From Algoriphagus boritolerans DSM 17298 = JCM 18970 (lineage in GTDB: Bacteria; Bacteroidota; Bacteroidia; Cytophagales; Cyclobacteriaceae): a DNA stretch of 64,000 nt. The number at the start of each line of letters is the position of its first letter. The stretch's first letter is position 1. Positions 35,256 through 43,675 of this stretch are shown one piece after another. The notes under the pieces are model-generated. The model saw nothing but the letters and a program-made list of their open reading frames with translations, ran no database searches and was not told the origin of the DNA. The translations under genes and the position numbers were made by a program. Where the stretch lies: positions 28,769 through 92,768 of the forward strand of contig NZ_FNVR01000017.1 of NCBI RefSeq assembly GCF_900108085.1. Reading direction: 5' to 3'.

Positions 35256-36352
35256 GCTTTGATCTAAACTCACTTTTACGACCTCATATCACAAAATTAC
35301 AGCCTTACACTTCGGCCCGGGATGAATATTCCGGTAAAGTGGGGATCTTTTTGGATGCCAATGAAAACCCGTTTGGATCGATCACGGAGCAGGATTTTAA
35401 TCGCTATCCGGATCCTTATCAGAGTGATCTTAAAAAAGAAATTTCCAAAATCAAGCAAGTACGACCAAGTCAGATTTTCTTGGGAAATGGATCCGATGAA
35501 GCAATTGATTTGCTTTTCCGCGCTTTCTGCAATCCGGGCAAAGACAATGTCATTCTCCTTCCACCGACCTATGGCATGTATGAGGTCAGTGCAGGAATCA
35601 ATGACGTGGAGATCAGAAAAGTCCCCCTTACCGAAGACTTTCAGTTGCAGCCTAATGAGATTCTGGCAGCGGCAGATGACAATTCTAAAATTCTCTTTAT
35701 CTGCTCTCCCAATAATCCTTCAGCCAACAAAGTAAAGCGGAAAGACATCCTGATTTTGCTGAGGAATTTCAAAGGTTTGGTCGTGGTCGACGAGGCCTAC
35801 ATCGACTTCAGCGATGAACCGAGTTTCACCACGGAATTGGAGCATTTCCCAAACTTGCTGGTGATGCAGACCTTCTCCAAGGCTTGGGGATTAGCCTCTT
35901 TGCGACTTGGGATGGCTTTTGCAAGCGAAGAAATCATCCGAATTCTGAACCGGATCAAGCCACCTTATAATATTTCAGGATTGACACAGGAAACTGTTTT
36001 AGCGGCAATTCAGAATAAGGAAAAGGTTGACCGGATGATTAACGGGATTTTGGAGGAACGCACGTTTCTTCAAACCGAACTGGCCAAACTTCCTTTTGTA
36101 CAAAAGATTCATCCCTCTCACGCCAATTTCCTTTTGGTCAAAATCCCAAATGCAAATCAGGTATATGATGATCTGATCGCTGAAAAAGTAATCGTACGTA
36201 ACCGAGCTAAAGTCTTACTTTGCGAGGACTGCCTGAGAATAACTGTTGGGACTCGTGCAGAAAATGAGGCGCTTTTGGAGGCGTTGCAGAAAGTTTGTAA
36301 AAAGTCCACAGACAACGGACAACGGTCGACAGCACACAAACGAAAAAGATAA
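35252..36352 (+). CDS. hisC: Histidinol-phosphate aminotransferase with repeat-derived C-terminus
   Basis: PLP-dependent class II-type aminotransferase converting imidazole-acetol phosphate to histidinol phosphate. PLP Lys lies in TFSKAWGLASLRLG; the SPNNPSANKV and VVDEAYIDFSD segments are typical. The family normally ends soon after the final RITVGTRAENEALLEAL motif. Here the frame continues about 16 residues (STDNGQRSTAHKRKR) that are encoded by an intergenic inverted-repeat tract starting near 36304. This tail is therefore likely non-ancestral. Starts in a 4-bp overlap with hisD, suggesting coupled translation. Confidence 0.95.
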   Translation: MSFDLNSLLRPHITKLQPYTSARDEYSGKVGIFLDANENPFGSITEQDFNRYPDPYQSDLKKEISKIKQVRPSQIFLGNGSDEAIDLLFRAFCNPGKDNVILLPPTYGMYEVSAGINDVEIRKVPLTEDFQLQPNEILAAADDNSKILFICSPNNPSANKVKRKDILILLRNFKGLVVVDEAYIDFSDEPSFTTELEHFPNLLVMQTFSKAWGLASLRLGMAFASEEIIRILNRIKPPYNISGLTQETVLAAIQNKEKVDRMINGILEERTFLQTELAKLPFVQKIHPSHANFLLVKIPNANQVYDDLIAEKVIVRNRAKVLLCEDCLRITVGTRAENEALLEALQKVCKKSTDNGQRSTAHKRKR

Positions 36353-36400
36353 ACAATCAGTTAAAACCTACTGTGGACTGTCGTCCATGGACCGTTGACA
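36304..36400. repeat. Imperfect inverted-repeat tract at the end of hisC
   Basis: GTCCACAGACAACGGACAAC with CGGTCGACAG at the left and CTGTCGTCCATGG with ACCGTTGAC at the right are inverted versions of one GTCCAC/GTCGAC word family. The same words occur at 42002-42035. Confidence 0.55.
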
Positions 36401-36410
36401 AAAATTCGCC

Positions 36411-36531
36411 ATGAAATCGGGCATGACTAAAAAGTCACACACTGGAATGATTGTAAACCTTGCGAGATTCTCCCGAAGAAAAATCGGGACAGGCTATCTG
36501 ACCTTTGAAAAAAAATTATAAACAGATGAAA
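36411..36531 (+). mobile_element. Copy 1 of a ~110-bp ATGAAA-flanked element at the hisB start
   Basis: Body 36417-36525, flanked by perfect ATGAAA direct repeats (36411-36416 and 36526-36531). The right repeat is the first two codons of hisB. Contains hairpins GACT-AAAA-AGTC and CCCGA-AGAAAAA-TCGGG and ends TATAAACAG. The body is about 90% identical to copy 2 over most of its length. No coding capacity. Confidence 0.75.
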
Positions 36532-37620
36532 AAAGTACTCTTCATAGATCGGGACGGGACGATCATCAAAGAACCGCCTACAGACTTTCAGGTAGACAGC
36601 CTAGAGAAGCTGGAATTCCTGCCAAAGGCCATTTCAAACCTGCGGAAGATCGCTGAGGAATTGGATTATGAACTGGTCATGGTGACCAATCAGGACGGTT
36701 TGGGTACAGATTCATTCCCAGAAAAGAACTTTTGGCCGGCACAATACAAAATGCTTAAAACCCTGGAGCAGGAGAATGTGATCTTCACCGCAATTCATAT
36801 TGACAAAACGTTTGAACATGAAAATGCACCGACCCGAAAACCAAGAACGGGTTTGCTCACCCAATACTTCTCCGAAGCGTATGATTTAGCCAATTCTTAT
36901 GTGATTGGCGACCGTTTTACGGATGTTCAATTAGCCAAAAATCTGGGTTCAAAGGCAATTTTCATCGGGGATCCGAATCCTGATGCCGAGCTTAGCACCA
37001 AAGACTGGGACGAGATTTACAATTTTCTCAAAATGCCTCCCCGCACGGCTGAAGTGATCCGAAAAACATCGGAAACAGATATTTATATCAAATTAAATCT
37101 GGATGGAAGTGGGCAATGCAAGATTTCTACGGGCTTACATTTCTTTGATCACATGCTGGAGCAATTGGGAAAGCACGGCAGCACTGATTTGGAAATCAAA
37201 GTCAACGGCGATTTGCACATTGACGAGCATCATACGATTGAGGATACGGCCTTAGCGTTGGGAGAGGCATATCTGAAGGCACTTGGTGACAAAAAAGGGA
37301 TCTACCGGTATGGCTTCTTACTTGCGATGGATGATGCGCTGGCACAGGTGGCTATTGATTTTGGCGGTCGACCTTGGTTGGTTTGGGAGGCGGATTTCAA
37401 GCGCGAAAAAGTCGGAGACATGCCTACGGAGCTATTTTTCCACTTCTTCAAGTCCTTCTCCGACACTGCCAAGTGCAACTTGAACATCAAGGTGGAAGGA
37501 GAAAACGAGCACCACAAGATCGAAGCCACTTTCAAAGGTTTGGCCCGTGCCATCAAAATGGCGGTAATGCGTGATCCGAGAAATATCAATCAATTGCCCA
37601 GTACGAAAGGAGTACTTTAA
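36526..37620 (+). CDS. hisB: Bifunctional histidinol-phosphatase / imidazoleglycerol-phosphate dehydratase
   Basis: Two histidine-pathway steps in one protein of 364 residues. The N-terminal HAD phosphatase (about 1-165) has the nucleophile motif FIDRDGTI and the late acidic [11 protein letters not shown]; it removes phosphate from histidinol phosphate. The C-terminal IGP dehydratase (about 175-364) contains the Mn-site motifs [25 protein letters not shown] and [17 protein letters not shown]. The ATG at 36526 is directly preceded by the element's end (TATAAACAG); the TTG seven codons upstream would be inside the element and was rejected. Separated from hisC by 173 bp of repeats, unlike the tight hisD-hisC junction. 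Confidence 0.96.
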   Translation: MKKVLFIDRDGTIIKEPPTDFQVDSLEKLEFLPKAISNLRKIAEELDYELVMVTNQDGLGTDSFPEKNFWPAQYKMLKTLEQENVIFTAIHIDKTFEHENAPTRKPRTGLLTQYFSEAYDLANSYVIGDRFTDVQLAKNLGSKAIFIGDPNPDAELSTKDWDEIYNFLKMPPRTAEVIRKTSETDIYIKLNLDGSGQCKISTGLHFFDHMLEQLGKHGSTDLEIKVNGDLHIDEHHTIEDTALALGEAYLKALGDKKGIYRYGFLLAMDDALAQVAIDFGGRPWLVWEADFKREKVGDMPTELFFHFFKSFSDTAKCNLNIKVEGENEHHKIEATFKGLARAIKMAVMRDPRNINQLPSTKGVL

Positions 37621-37683
37621 AATTTCCATACATTTTTTTACCTAAGTACTTTATCATTTCTTTTTAATTTTGTTTATTTCATT

Positions 37684-38577
37684 ATGAAACGAACTACTCA
37701 TATACTTACGATACTTTCATTTTTACTCTTTCTTTTTTCATGTGCCGCTAATCCTGTAGAAATAGAAGCCCTGTATAATTCGGGAAAGTATGAGCAAACC
37801 ATCTCAGAAATCAATAAGAGGCTATTTTTCCACGTCAAAGATGTGAAGTTCTTGCACATGCGGGCAAGATCTTTTGAGGAATTGAAGCAATATGATGAGG
37901 CGATCAAAGATTATGAACGGATTATTTCAATCGACCCTAATTATGCACAGGCTCATGCCGGAATAGGGAAAATCCTTTTTGATAAAAAACACTACGCTCA
38001 GGCTGAATTATACATTCTGAGGGCTTCCAGTATTGACCCGGAAAATTTCGAAATCCTTTATTTGGCCGGTCGATGCGAATTAATGCTGGAGAAATGGGAT
38101 AAAGCAGAACGTTTCCTCAAATTGGCTGAAAAAATGAATCCGGATTTTGCCCAAACCTATTTTTACACAGGAATGGCACGGGCAAATCGAGGAGAAGTAG
38201 AAGGCGCTGCGGTCTCCTTTAATTCCTATGTCAATAAAGATCCCAACAATTTAGTGGCTCGGTACAATCGGGGTTTTGCCATGATGAAATCGAGCATGAC
38301 GAAGATCGTCACACACTGGGATAATTATAATGCATGCGAGATTCCATCTGACCAATAAAAATCAAATTATAAACAGATTAAATTAGGCTATATCCCTTAT
38401 GCTTTGGAGGATTTTGAATTTATACTCAAACAGAATCCTAACCATACCGAGGCTCTCGGCAAAAAAGGAATCTGTCTGGCTAGGATGGGAAATCCCGAAG
38501 GGTGTCAACTAATACAAGAGGCAGCAAAAAAAGGAAGTGATTACGCTCTCAATCAGCTCGAAGAACTGTGCTCTTGA
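37684..38577 (+). pseudogene. TPR lipoprotein gene interrupted by an element
   Basis: The frame starts MKRTTHILTILSFLLFLFSC, a lipoprotein signal with lipobox LFSC (Cys20), and contains several TPRs (e.g. KYEQTISEINKRLFF, AQAHAGIGKILFDKKHYAQA). After NRGFAMMK (38263-38289) the frame enters element copy 3 and stops at 38358. The remaining codons resume in frame at 38380 with LGYIPYALEDFEFILKQNPN and continue to TGA at 38577 as a further TPR plus tail. Removing the 93-bp insertion restores one frame of about 266 residues. The product made today is probably a truncated protein of about 224 residues, the last 22 or so from the element. Confidence 0.85.
38285..38382 (+). mobile_element. Copy 3 of the ATGAAA-flanked element inside a TPR gene
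   Basis: Body 38290-38376 with left flank TGAAA and right flank TTAAA (one base changed). Keeps the GACGA-AGA-TCGTC hairpin and the end TATAAACAG, but has lost most of the CCCGA/TCGGG hairpin. Body 87 bp against about 110 bp for the others. Confidence 0.8.
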
Positions 38578-38601
38578 AAGTCGAGGTATCAAAGATATTT
38601 C

Positions 38602-38692
38602 AATTTGTCACCCTGGGCTAAATCGAAGTGTCAGCTCAACATAACCACTTCGATTTTCCGCTACGGAGGACAAACAGGTCAGCCTGACAATT
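38602..38692. repeat. Palindromic intergenic repeat
   Basis: CGAAGTG and CACTTCG form a 7-bp stem (around 38626-38656), with TGTCA/TGACA further out. Bears the CACCCTGGG...TCGAAGTG wording of dispersed Bacteroidota repeats. No coding frame. Confidence 0.5.
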
Positions 38693-38729
38693 CCATTGGC
38701 AGTTTCTAATTGATTAAAAAATCCAAAAC

Positions 38730-39626
38730 CTACAAACCTAAAAGTCTTTGCTTCAACGCCGCTTTATAATTCGGGATCGCTTTTTCCGATAGTGCCAAAA
38801 ACAAGTAAGGCTCGATCAGTTCCAACTCCATCAGATGGAAGACGCCGTTGATTTCCACTCCATCCACTCTTCCATATAGCGTATTTGGAGCAAAAGTATC
38901 CATCAATTTCTGGCAGGATTCCAGCATTTTGGGTTTTGGATTTATCACTTGAATCGTCCCTCCAAAGTAATGCTGCACTCGAAAATCTGACTTTGCCGGT
39001 GTTTTCAGGACGGCATGGGAAAATTTCCCGTTGAAAAAGAGTAGCGAATATTCACCTACTTCCGCCACTTCGGGAATATAGGGTTGCACCAGAAAATCCT
39101 CTTCCTGAAGCAAATCTTCAAGTTTTTGAGCATAATTATTCCAATCCGAAAGTTTGATTTTCAGCGTGTTTTTGGCTCCACCACTGACCAGGGGTTTGAC
39201 CACCACAGTATCAGAATTAATCTTTTGCCGAATCAACCCGAGCTCAGGTTTGGACTCAGCTTCCAGGATTATGCCTGAAATCACCGGAAAGCCCTTCTTT
39301 TCAATTTCCAGCAAATACTCCTTGGAAGAATTCCAAAGAATCGTGTCCAGAGCATTCCATACAGGAATATTGAGCAATTTCATCCGTTCAATCCAATCCA
39401 GAAATTCTGGGTAATAGTCAAAATAATCCCAGACAGATTTGATCAAAAGACACGAAAAGCTATTCCACTTCACATCCGGATCTGACCAAACCACAATCTC
39501 GTGAGAAATCCCAAGCTCAGTCAAAACCTCGGAGAGGATTAAATCTTCATCTACGGTGTCGGTATCATACGCTCCGATGGAAAAATAACTAACGATTGCT
39601 ACGTGATGAAATGTTTTCTGGATCAT
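38730..39626 (-). CDS. ATP-grasp domain protein of unknown function
   Basis: A 298-residue protein with an ATP-grasp fold resembling RimK/glutathione-synthetase-type ligases. Features: SVWDYFDYYPEFLDWIERM near the front, VVVKPLVSGGAKNT (nucleotide-binding loop), FLVQPYIPEVAEVGEYSLLFFNGKFSHAVLK, and MELELIEPYLFLAL (metal-binding acidic segment). Such proteins join a carboxylate to an amine with ATP; the substrates are unknown. The ATG at 39626 was chosen because the 11 codons upstream are element sequence. It has no operon partner; element copy 2 abuts its 5' end and probably displaced the native promoter. Confidence 0.75.
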   Translation of the reverse strand: MIQKTFHHVAIVSYFSIGAYDTDTVDEDLILSEVLTELGISHEIVVWSDPDVKWNSFSCLLIKSVWDYFDYYPEFLDWIERMKLLNIPVWNALDTILWNSSKEYLLEIEKKGFPVISGIILEAESKPELGLIRQKINSDTVVVKPLVSGGAKNTLKIKLSDWNNYAQKLEDLLQEEDFLVQPYIPEVAEVGEYSLLFFNGKFSHAVLKTPAKSDFRVQHYFGGTIQVINPKPKMLESCQKLMDTFAPNTLYGRVDGVEINGVFHLMELELIEPYLFLALSEKAIPNYKAALKQRLLGL

Positions 39627-39749
39627 TTGAAATCGAGCATGACGAAGATCGTCACACACTGGGATGATTATAATGCATGCGAGATTCTCCCGAAGAAAAA
39701 TCGGGACAGGCTATCTGACCTTTGAAAAACAAATTATAAACAGATGAAA
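39627..39749 (+). mobile_element. Copy 2 of the ATGAAA-flanked element
   Basis: Body 39633-39743; left flank TTGAAA (39627-39632), right flank ATGAAA (39744-39749). Hairpins GACGA-AGA-TCGTC and CCCGA-AGAAAAA-TCGGG are present. Lies between the start of the ATP-grasp gene and the truncated small gene, both read on the minus strand. Confidence 0.75.
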
Positions 39750-39840
39750 TTATTTTATCCAAAGCTTCCAAAAAGTCCTTATTCTGGATCGAAAGAATTT
39801 TATCGATCAATCCATTTCTAATTTTTTCAATGGTCGGCAT
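39652..39840 (-). pseudogene. Truncated small gene cut by element copy 2
   Basis: The current frame encodes 62 residues, of which only the first 32 (MPTIEKIRNGLIDKILSIQN to LDKIIS) are native; the rest reads through the element. The native part resembles the N-terminus of small Bacteroidota antitoxin-like proteins, an impression from memory that cannot be checked here. No toxin-like gene is adjacent. Probably inactive. Confidence 0.5.
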
Positions 39841-39982
39841 CTTTTTGTTTTTCTAGACATTTCAAAAATCAGAAATGCATTTGAGTTTTCCAATTGTCAC
39901 AAAACTACATTTTAAGCAAAATTCACGCCCACCACTCTTCAAAAATCCATCCGAAATCTTACTTTTGACCATTGATCGCACT

Positions 39983-40735
39983 ATGAATCACCAAAAACTC
40001 GTCATCATCCCCACTTTCAACGAACTGGAAAACATCCGGGAAATGGTTCAGACGGTGATGGCCTTGGATGGCGATTTTTCGCTTTTGGTTATTGATGACG
40101 GCTCACCGGACGGAACAGCAGCGGTAGTCAAATCGCTCCAAGCGGTTTACCCTGAGCGACTTCATCTGATTGAACGAAAAGGTAAACTGGGTTTGGGTAC
40201 CGCCTACATCACCGGTTTCAAATGGGCACTCAAGCATTCCTATGAATTTATTTTTGAAATGGATTGCGATTTTTCACATGATCCCAAAGACCTGATCCGC
40301 CTTTACGATGCAGTAAAAGACAGAAAATACGACTTGGCGATCGGTTCTCGCTACATCACCGGAGTCAATGTTGTCAACTGGCCCATTGGACGGGTACTGA
40401 TGTCATATTTTGCAAGTGTCTATGTCAAATTCATCACCGGGCTACCTGTCAAAGACGCCACCGCAGGCTTCAAATGCTACCACAGAAGTGTACTCGAGGG
40501 GATTCGGTTGGATGAGATTACGTTTATCGGTTATGCTTTCCAGATTGAGATGAAATTCACGACCTGGAAGCTTGGATTTAAGATCATCGAGGTACCGATC
40601 ATCTTTACAGACAGAACCAAAGGCACATCCAAAATGAGCTCCGGGATTTTCAAAGAAGCCGTTTTGGGTGTGATTTGGATGAAAATCAAAAGTATTTTCT
40701 CACTCTACAAACTCAATCAAATCGGATCGATTTGA
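39983..40735 (+). CDS. Polyprenol monophosphomannose synthase-like GT2 glycosyltransferase
   Basis: A 250-residue soluble family-2 glycosyltransferase of the dolichol-phosphate-mannose synthase type, which transfers a sugar from a nucleotide sugar to a polyprenyl phosphate on the inner face of the membrane. Motifs are VIIPTFNELENI at the start, LLVIDDGSPDGTAAVV, FEMDCDFSHDPKDL (the DxD-like acidic site), GSRYITGVNVVNWPIGR, and DATAGFKCYHRSVL. It lacks C-terminal membrane helices. The ATG at 39983 gives the standard N-terminus; 36 codons upstream are open but unrelated. Converges with the LolE-like gene, overlapping it by 23 bp. Confidence 0.92.
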   Translation: MNHQKLVIIPTFNELENIREMVQTVMALDGDFSLLVIDDGSPDGTAAVVKSLQAVYPERLHLIERKGKLGLGTAYITGFKWALKHSYEFIFEMDCDFSHDPKDLIRLYDAVKDRKYDLAIGSRYITGVNVVNWPIGRVLMSYFASVYVKFITGLPVKDATAGFKCYHRSVLEGIRLDEITFIGYAFQIEMKFTTWKLGFKIIEVPIIFTDRTKGTSKMSSGIFKEAVLGVIWMKIKSIFSLYKLNQIGSI

Positions 40736-41930
40736 TCGGATCAACTTTGGAAATCACCAGCACAGGGATCCACAGAACCAGAGCAGTAAGCAAGGCTATC
40801 CCGACGTTGAGATAAATAAATACCGGCCAGTTCCAGTCTATCGGCACATAACTCATGTAATAACTTGCCGCATCCAATGGTATCAATCTAAACTGATCTT
40901 GTAAAAACCCAATTCCAAGACCGATAAGATTTCCAATCAACAGACCTCTACCCAGGATTTTCATTCCGTTCCAGAAAAAAATCCGACGGATCTGCACATT
41001 CCGTGCTCCCAGTGCCTTGAGCAAACCGATCATCTGAGTTCGCTCCATGATCAGGATAAAAAGAATCGCACCCATGTTGAAGATCGCGACAAAACCGATC
41101 AAAGAAATAAACACGACCACATTAGTGTCCAACAAGGTCAACCAATCAAAAATCTCCAGAAACCGATCCTGACTATCGATCAGTTTTAGGTTAAGGTCCA
41201 TTTCGGATTCGATCAGTGGGAAATACTCATCCGTCTTTTTCGGATTATCCACAAAAATCTCCAAGCCCCCAACTTGATCTGCAGTCCAACCATTCAGATT
41301 CCGGATGGTCTGAAGTTCGCCGATCACGATTTTTTCATCGAAATTCTCAAGATAAGTCTCAAAAATCCCCACTACCTCTACCCTTCTGAATCGCGGCGGA
41401 TCCTGTACAAAATACAGCGTAACTTTATCCCCAACCTTCAGCAGCAACTTATTTGCGATAAACTTGCTGAGCAACACCTCATTGCTCGTACCGGAATCCG
41501 GCAGATGAAGCATCCTGCCATCGGTCAGGTAGGTCTTAAAAGCCAGCGTGTCAAAGTCACGACCTACACCTTTTACCAAAACCCCTTCCACTTCCTCGTC
41601 GCCCTTCAGCAAAGCTGCCTTATGGGCAAAAGATTGGATTTTGTCAATAAATGATAATTTTTTTGAATTTTGGACAAACTCGGAATTGAGTGAAAAGGGA
41701 GCTTCTTCAAAGGCATTGCTCATTTGGAATCGCTGAACCTGAAAGTGCCCGGTAAATCCAAAAACCCGCTCGGAAACAGTGTTTTGGAAACCGCCCAAAA
41801 CCATGATTGCCAATATCGAAACCCCAAGTCCAAGGGCAAGACTTCCGACTGCAATCCGGTGAATGGTCCCCGAAAAACCTCCGGCCTGTCTAAAGCTGAT
41901 TCTTTTGGCAATGAAATAGGAAAGGTTCAA
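40713..41930 (-). CDS. LolC/LolE-like ABC transporter permease
   Basis: A 405-residue FtsX/MacB-type permease with one N-terminal helix (about 25-48), a large periplasmic domain (about 50-265) and three C-terminal helices. The N-terminal MNLSYFIAKRISF...TIHRIAVGSLALGLGVSILAIMV pattern and the C-terminal KALGARNVQIRRIFFWNGM (contact with the ATPase) are typical of lipoprotein-releasing LolC/E proteins. The ATPase (LolD) is not adjacent. Function assigned by family; a role in moving lipoproteins from the inner membrane fits the many lipoproteins here but is inference. Confidence 0.85.
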   Translation of the reverse strand: MNLSYFIAKRISFRQAGGFSGTIHRIAVGSLALGLGVSILAIMVLGGFQNTVSERVFGFTGHFQVQRFQMSNAFEEAPFSLNSEFVQNSKKLSFIDKIQSFAHKAALLKGDEEVEGVLVKGVGRDFDTLAFKTYLTDGRMLHLPDSGTSNEVLLSKFIANKLLLKVGDKVTLYFVQDPPRFRRVEVVGIFETYLENFDEKIVIGELQTIRNLNGWTADQVGGLEIFVDNPKKTDEYFPLIESEMDLNLKLIDSQDRFLEIFDWLTLLDTNVVVFISLIGFVAIFNMGAILFILIMERTQMIGLLKALGARNVQIRRIFFWNGMKILGRGLLIGNLIGLGIGFLQDQFRLIPLDAASYYMSYVPIDWNWPVFIYLNVGIALLTALVLWIPVLVISKVDPIKSIRFD

Positions 41931-42001
41931 AAAAGATCTTTTTTAGGTTTAAAATTGGGTAAACGATCCTGAATTCCCAAGTGGATATTCTTGGATTAGC
42001 C

Positions 42002-42035
42002 GTCCACAGTCGAGGGTCAACTGTCGACCGTGGAC
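42002..42035. repeat. Imperfect palindrome of the GTCCAC/GTCGAC repeat family
   Basis: GTCCACAGTCGA and TCGACCGTGGAC are arms with one mismatch, centred on GGGTCAACTG. Same words as the tract at the hisC end. Lies between the LolE-like gene and namZ. Confidence 0.55.
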
Positions 42036-42126
42036 GATTATCCGCCGTACTTCAATCAATCTTGAATCTGCTAGCAAAGGAGCGGATAATCCTTTTAATT
42101 TGTTCAGAAATCCCCCGCAAAATAGC

Positions 42127-43308
42127 ATGAAGCAAACGAAAAATTCATTCCTGATTTACTTTTTGGCATTTTCTCTCAGCCTTTGTTCGGCTCCATCTAC
42201 CTTTTCCCAACAACCTGTTCTCACAGGCGCTGAGCGTTCTGAGCTTTATCTCCCACTTTTGGAAGGAAAAAGAGTCGGCTTTGTCGGCAACCAAACCAGC
42301 ATCATGCCTCAATCAGCCAATAAACACGTGGTGGATTTTCTTCTGGAAAAAGGCGTACAGGTCAAAAAAGTATTCGTGCCCGAGCATGGATTCCGAGGCA
42401 CGGCAGACGCAGGTGAAAAAGTCGATAACAGCATTGATCAAAAAACCGGTTTGCCGATCATTTCTCTTTATGGAAACAACAAAAAACCTTCAGCTGCGCA
42501 GATTGCAGATTTGGACGTGGTGATTTTTGATTTGCAGGATGTGGGCACGCGCTTTTTCACCTACATCAGCACGATGCATTATGTGATGGAAGCCTGTGCC
42601 GAGCAGGGAAAAAAGGTGATCATCTTTGATCGTCCAAACCCGAATGGAGGCTACATCGATGGCCCGATGCTCAAGTCTGGTTTCGAATCCTTTGTAGGCA
42701 TGCACCATATCCCTGTCGTCCATGGCCTATCTGTGGGTGAACTGGCAAAAATGATCAATGGCGAAAAGTGGCTGAAAGGTGGACTGACCGTCGATCTCGA
42801 AGTGATTCCTGTAGCCAATTGGAACCGAAAAATGGCATACAGCCTTCCTGTCAAACCTTCACCAAACTTACCCAACGATCTTGCGATCAAGCTCTACCCA
42901 AGTATGTGTTTCTTCGAAGGAACGGTAGTTTCCTTGGGTCGAGGGACTTACTTCCCTTTTCAGGTTTATGGCTATCCCGATCCTAAATTCGGTGATTTCC
43001 AATTTACTCCTGTCAGTATAGATGGCATGTCCAAAACCCCACCCCTTCAGGACAAGCTTTGCTACGGCAGAGACCTCAGAGGGGAATCATTGGATCATCA
43101 ATTCACGCTGGAATACCTCCTTGAAGCTTACCATAAGTCAGGCATGAAGGAGAAGTTCTTCAACAACTTCTTCAATACCTTGGCTGGCACAGACGAGCTG
43201 AAAAAGCAGATTCTGGCAGGCAAAACCGAGATTGAGATCCGGGAAAGCTGGAAAGCTGGCTTGGCCGAATTTGAAGAGAAAAGGGAGAAATACCTGATTT
43301 ATAAATGA
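42127..43308 (+). CDS. DUF1343 exo-beta-N-acetylmuramidase NamZ-like (GH171)
   Basis: Members of this family (Bacillus NamZ) release N-acetylmuramic acid from the non-reducing ends of peptidoglycan fragments; the family is GH171. The 393-residue protein has a Sec signal peptide (about 1-27). Family motifs are LEGKRVGFVGNQTS, FVPEHGFRGTADAGEKVDN, FDLQDVGTRFFTYISTMHYVMEA, FDRPNPNGG and LPVKPSPNLPN, with YPSMCFFEGTVVSLGRGT. The ATG at 42127 follows an upstream TTG option nine codons earlier and gives a standard signal peptide. An amino-sugar recycling role fits the GH20 and SIS genes elsewhere in the window. Confidence 0.88.
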   Translation: MKQTKNSFLIYFLAFSLSLCSAPSTFSQQPVLTGAERSELYLPLLEGKRVGFVGNQTSIMPQSANKHVVDFLLEKGVQVKKVFVPEHGFRGTADAGEKVDNSIDQKTGLPIISLYGNNKKPSAAQIADLDVVIFDLQDVGTRFFTYISTMHYVMEACAEQGKKVIIFDRPNPNGGYIDGPMLKSGFESFVGMHHIPVVHGLSVGELAKMINGEKWLKGGLTVDLEVIPVANWNRKMAYSLPVKPSPNLPNDLAIKLYPSMCFFEGTVVSLGRGTYFPFQVYGYPDPKFGDFQFTPVSIDGMSKTPPLQDKLCYGRDLRGESLDHQFTLEYLLEAYHKSGMKEKFFNNFFNTLAGTDELKKQILAGKTEIEIRESWKAGLAEFEEKREKYLIYK

Positions 43309-43374
43309 TTCGAAATTTGAAGTTTGAGGTTTGAGAATAAGTCACTTCAAACCAAAATCCTCCATTCTTCCCCC

Positions 43375-43602
43375 ATGAAACATCCCCAAAACCTATCCAT
43401 CCGATTTTTTGACGACCGGGAAGGTCGTGCGCTATGGGACGAGACAAGTGCCAAATGGTGGTTTTCAGTACTGGATATTATTGCAGTATTGACCAACCAA
43501 GACGACTACAATAAAACGCGAAACTACTGGAAATACCTTAAAGCCAAACTCAAGAAAGAAGGAAGCCAAGTGGTTAGTACCACTACCCAGTTGAAGATTT
43601 GA
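43375..43602 (+). pseudogene. Truncated Bro-N domain protein
   Basis: The 75-residue frame (MKHPQNLSIRFFDDREGRALWDE, then KWWFSVLDIIAVLTNQDDYNKTRNYWKYLKAKLKKEGS) is the N-terminal half of a BRO-family domain, normally found in phage antirepressor-like and DinD-like proteins that are much longer. It stops at QLKI, and the bases after the stop are a short-period TCGAAT-type repeat tract running to the fmt start. The gene is therefore probably a remnant whose 3' part was replaced by the repeat tract. Confidence 0.65.
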
Positions 43603-43610
43603 GCTGCTCG

Positions 43611-43675
43611 AATCTCGAATATCAAATCTCGAATTTTAAATATCGAACACCGAACATCTAATGTCGAATAACGAA
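43611..43675. repeat. Short-period AATCTCGAATATCAAA-type repeat tract
   Basis: CTCGAATCTCGAATATCAAA continues as degenerate CGAAT/ATATCGAAC units up to the fmt start region. Similar tracts of other wording occur at 3267, 32431 and 54361. Confidence 0.5.

Noticed and set aside
36505..36525. TTG start for hisB inside the repeat element
   Set aside because: It would add element-encoded residues; the ATG at 36526 gives the family's N-terminus.
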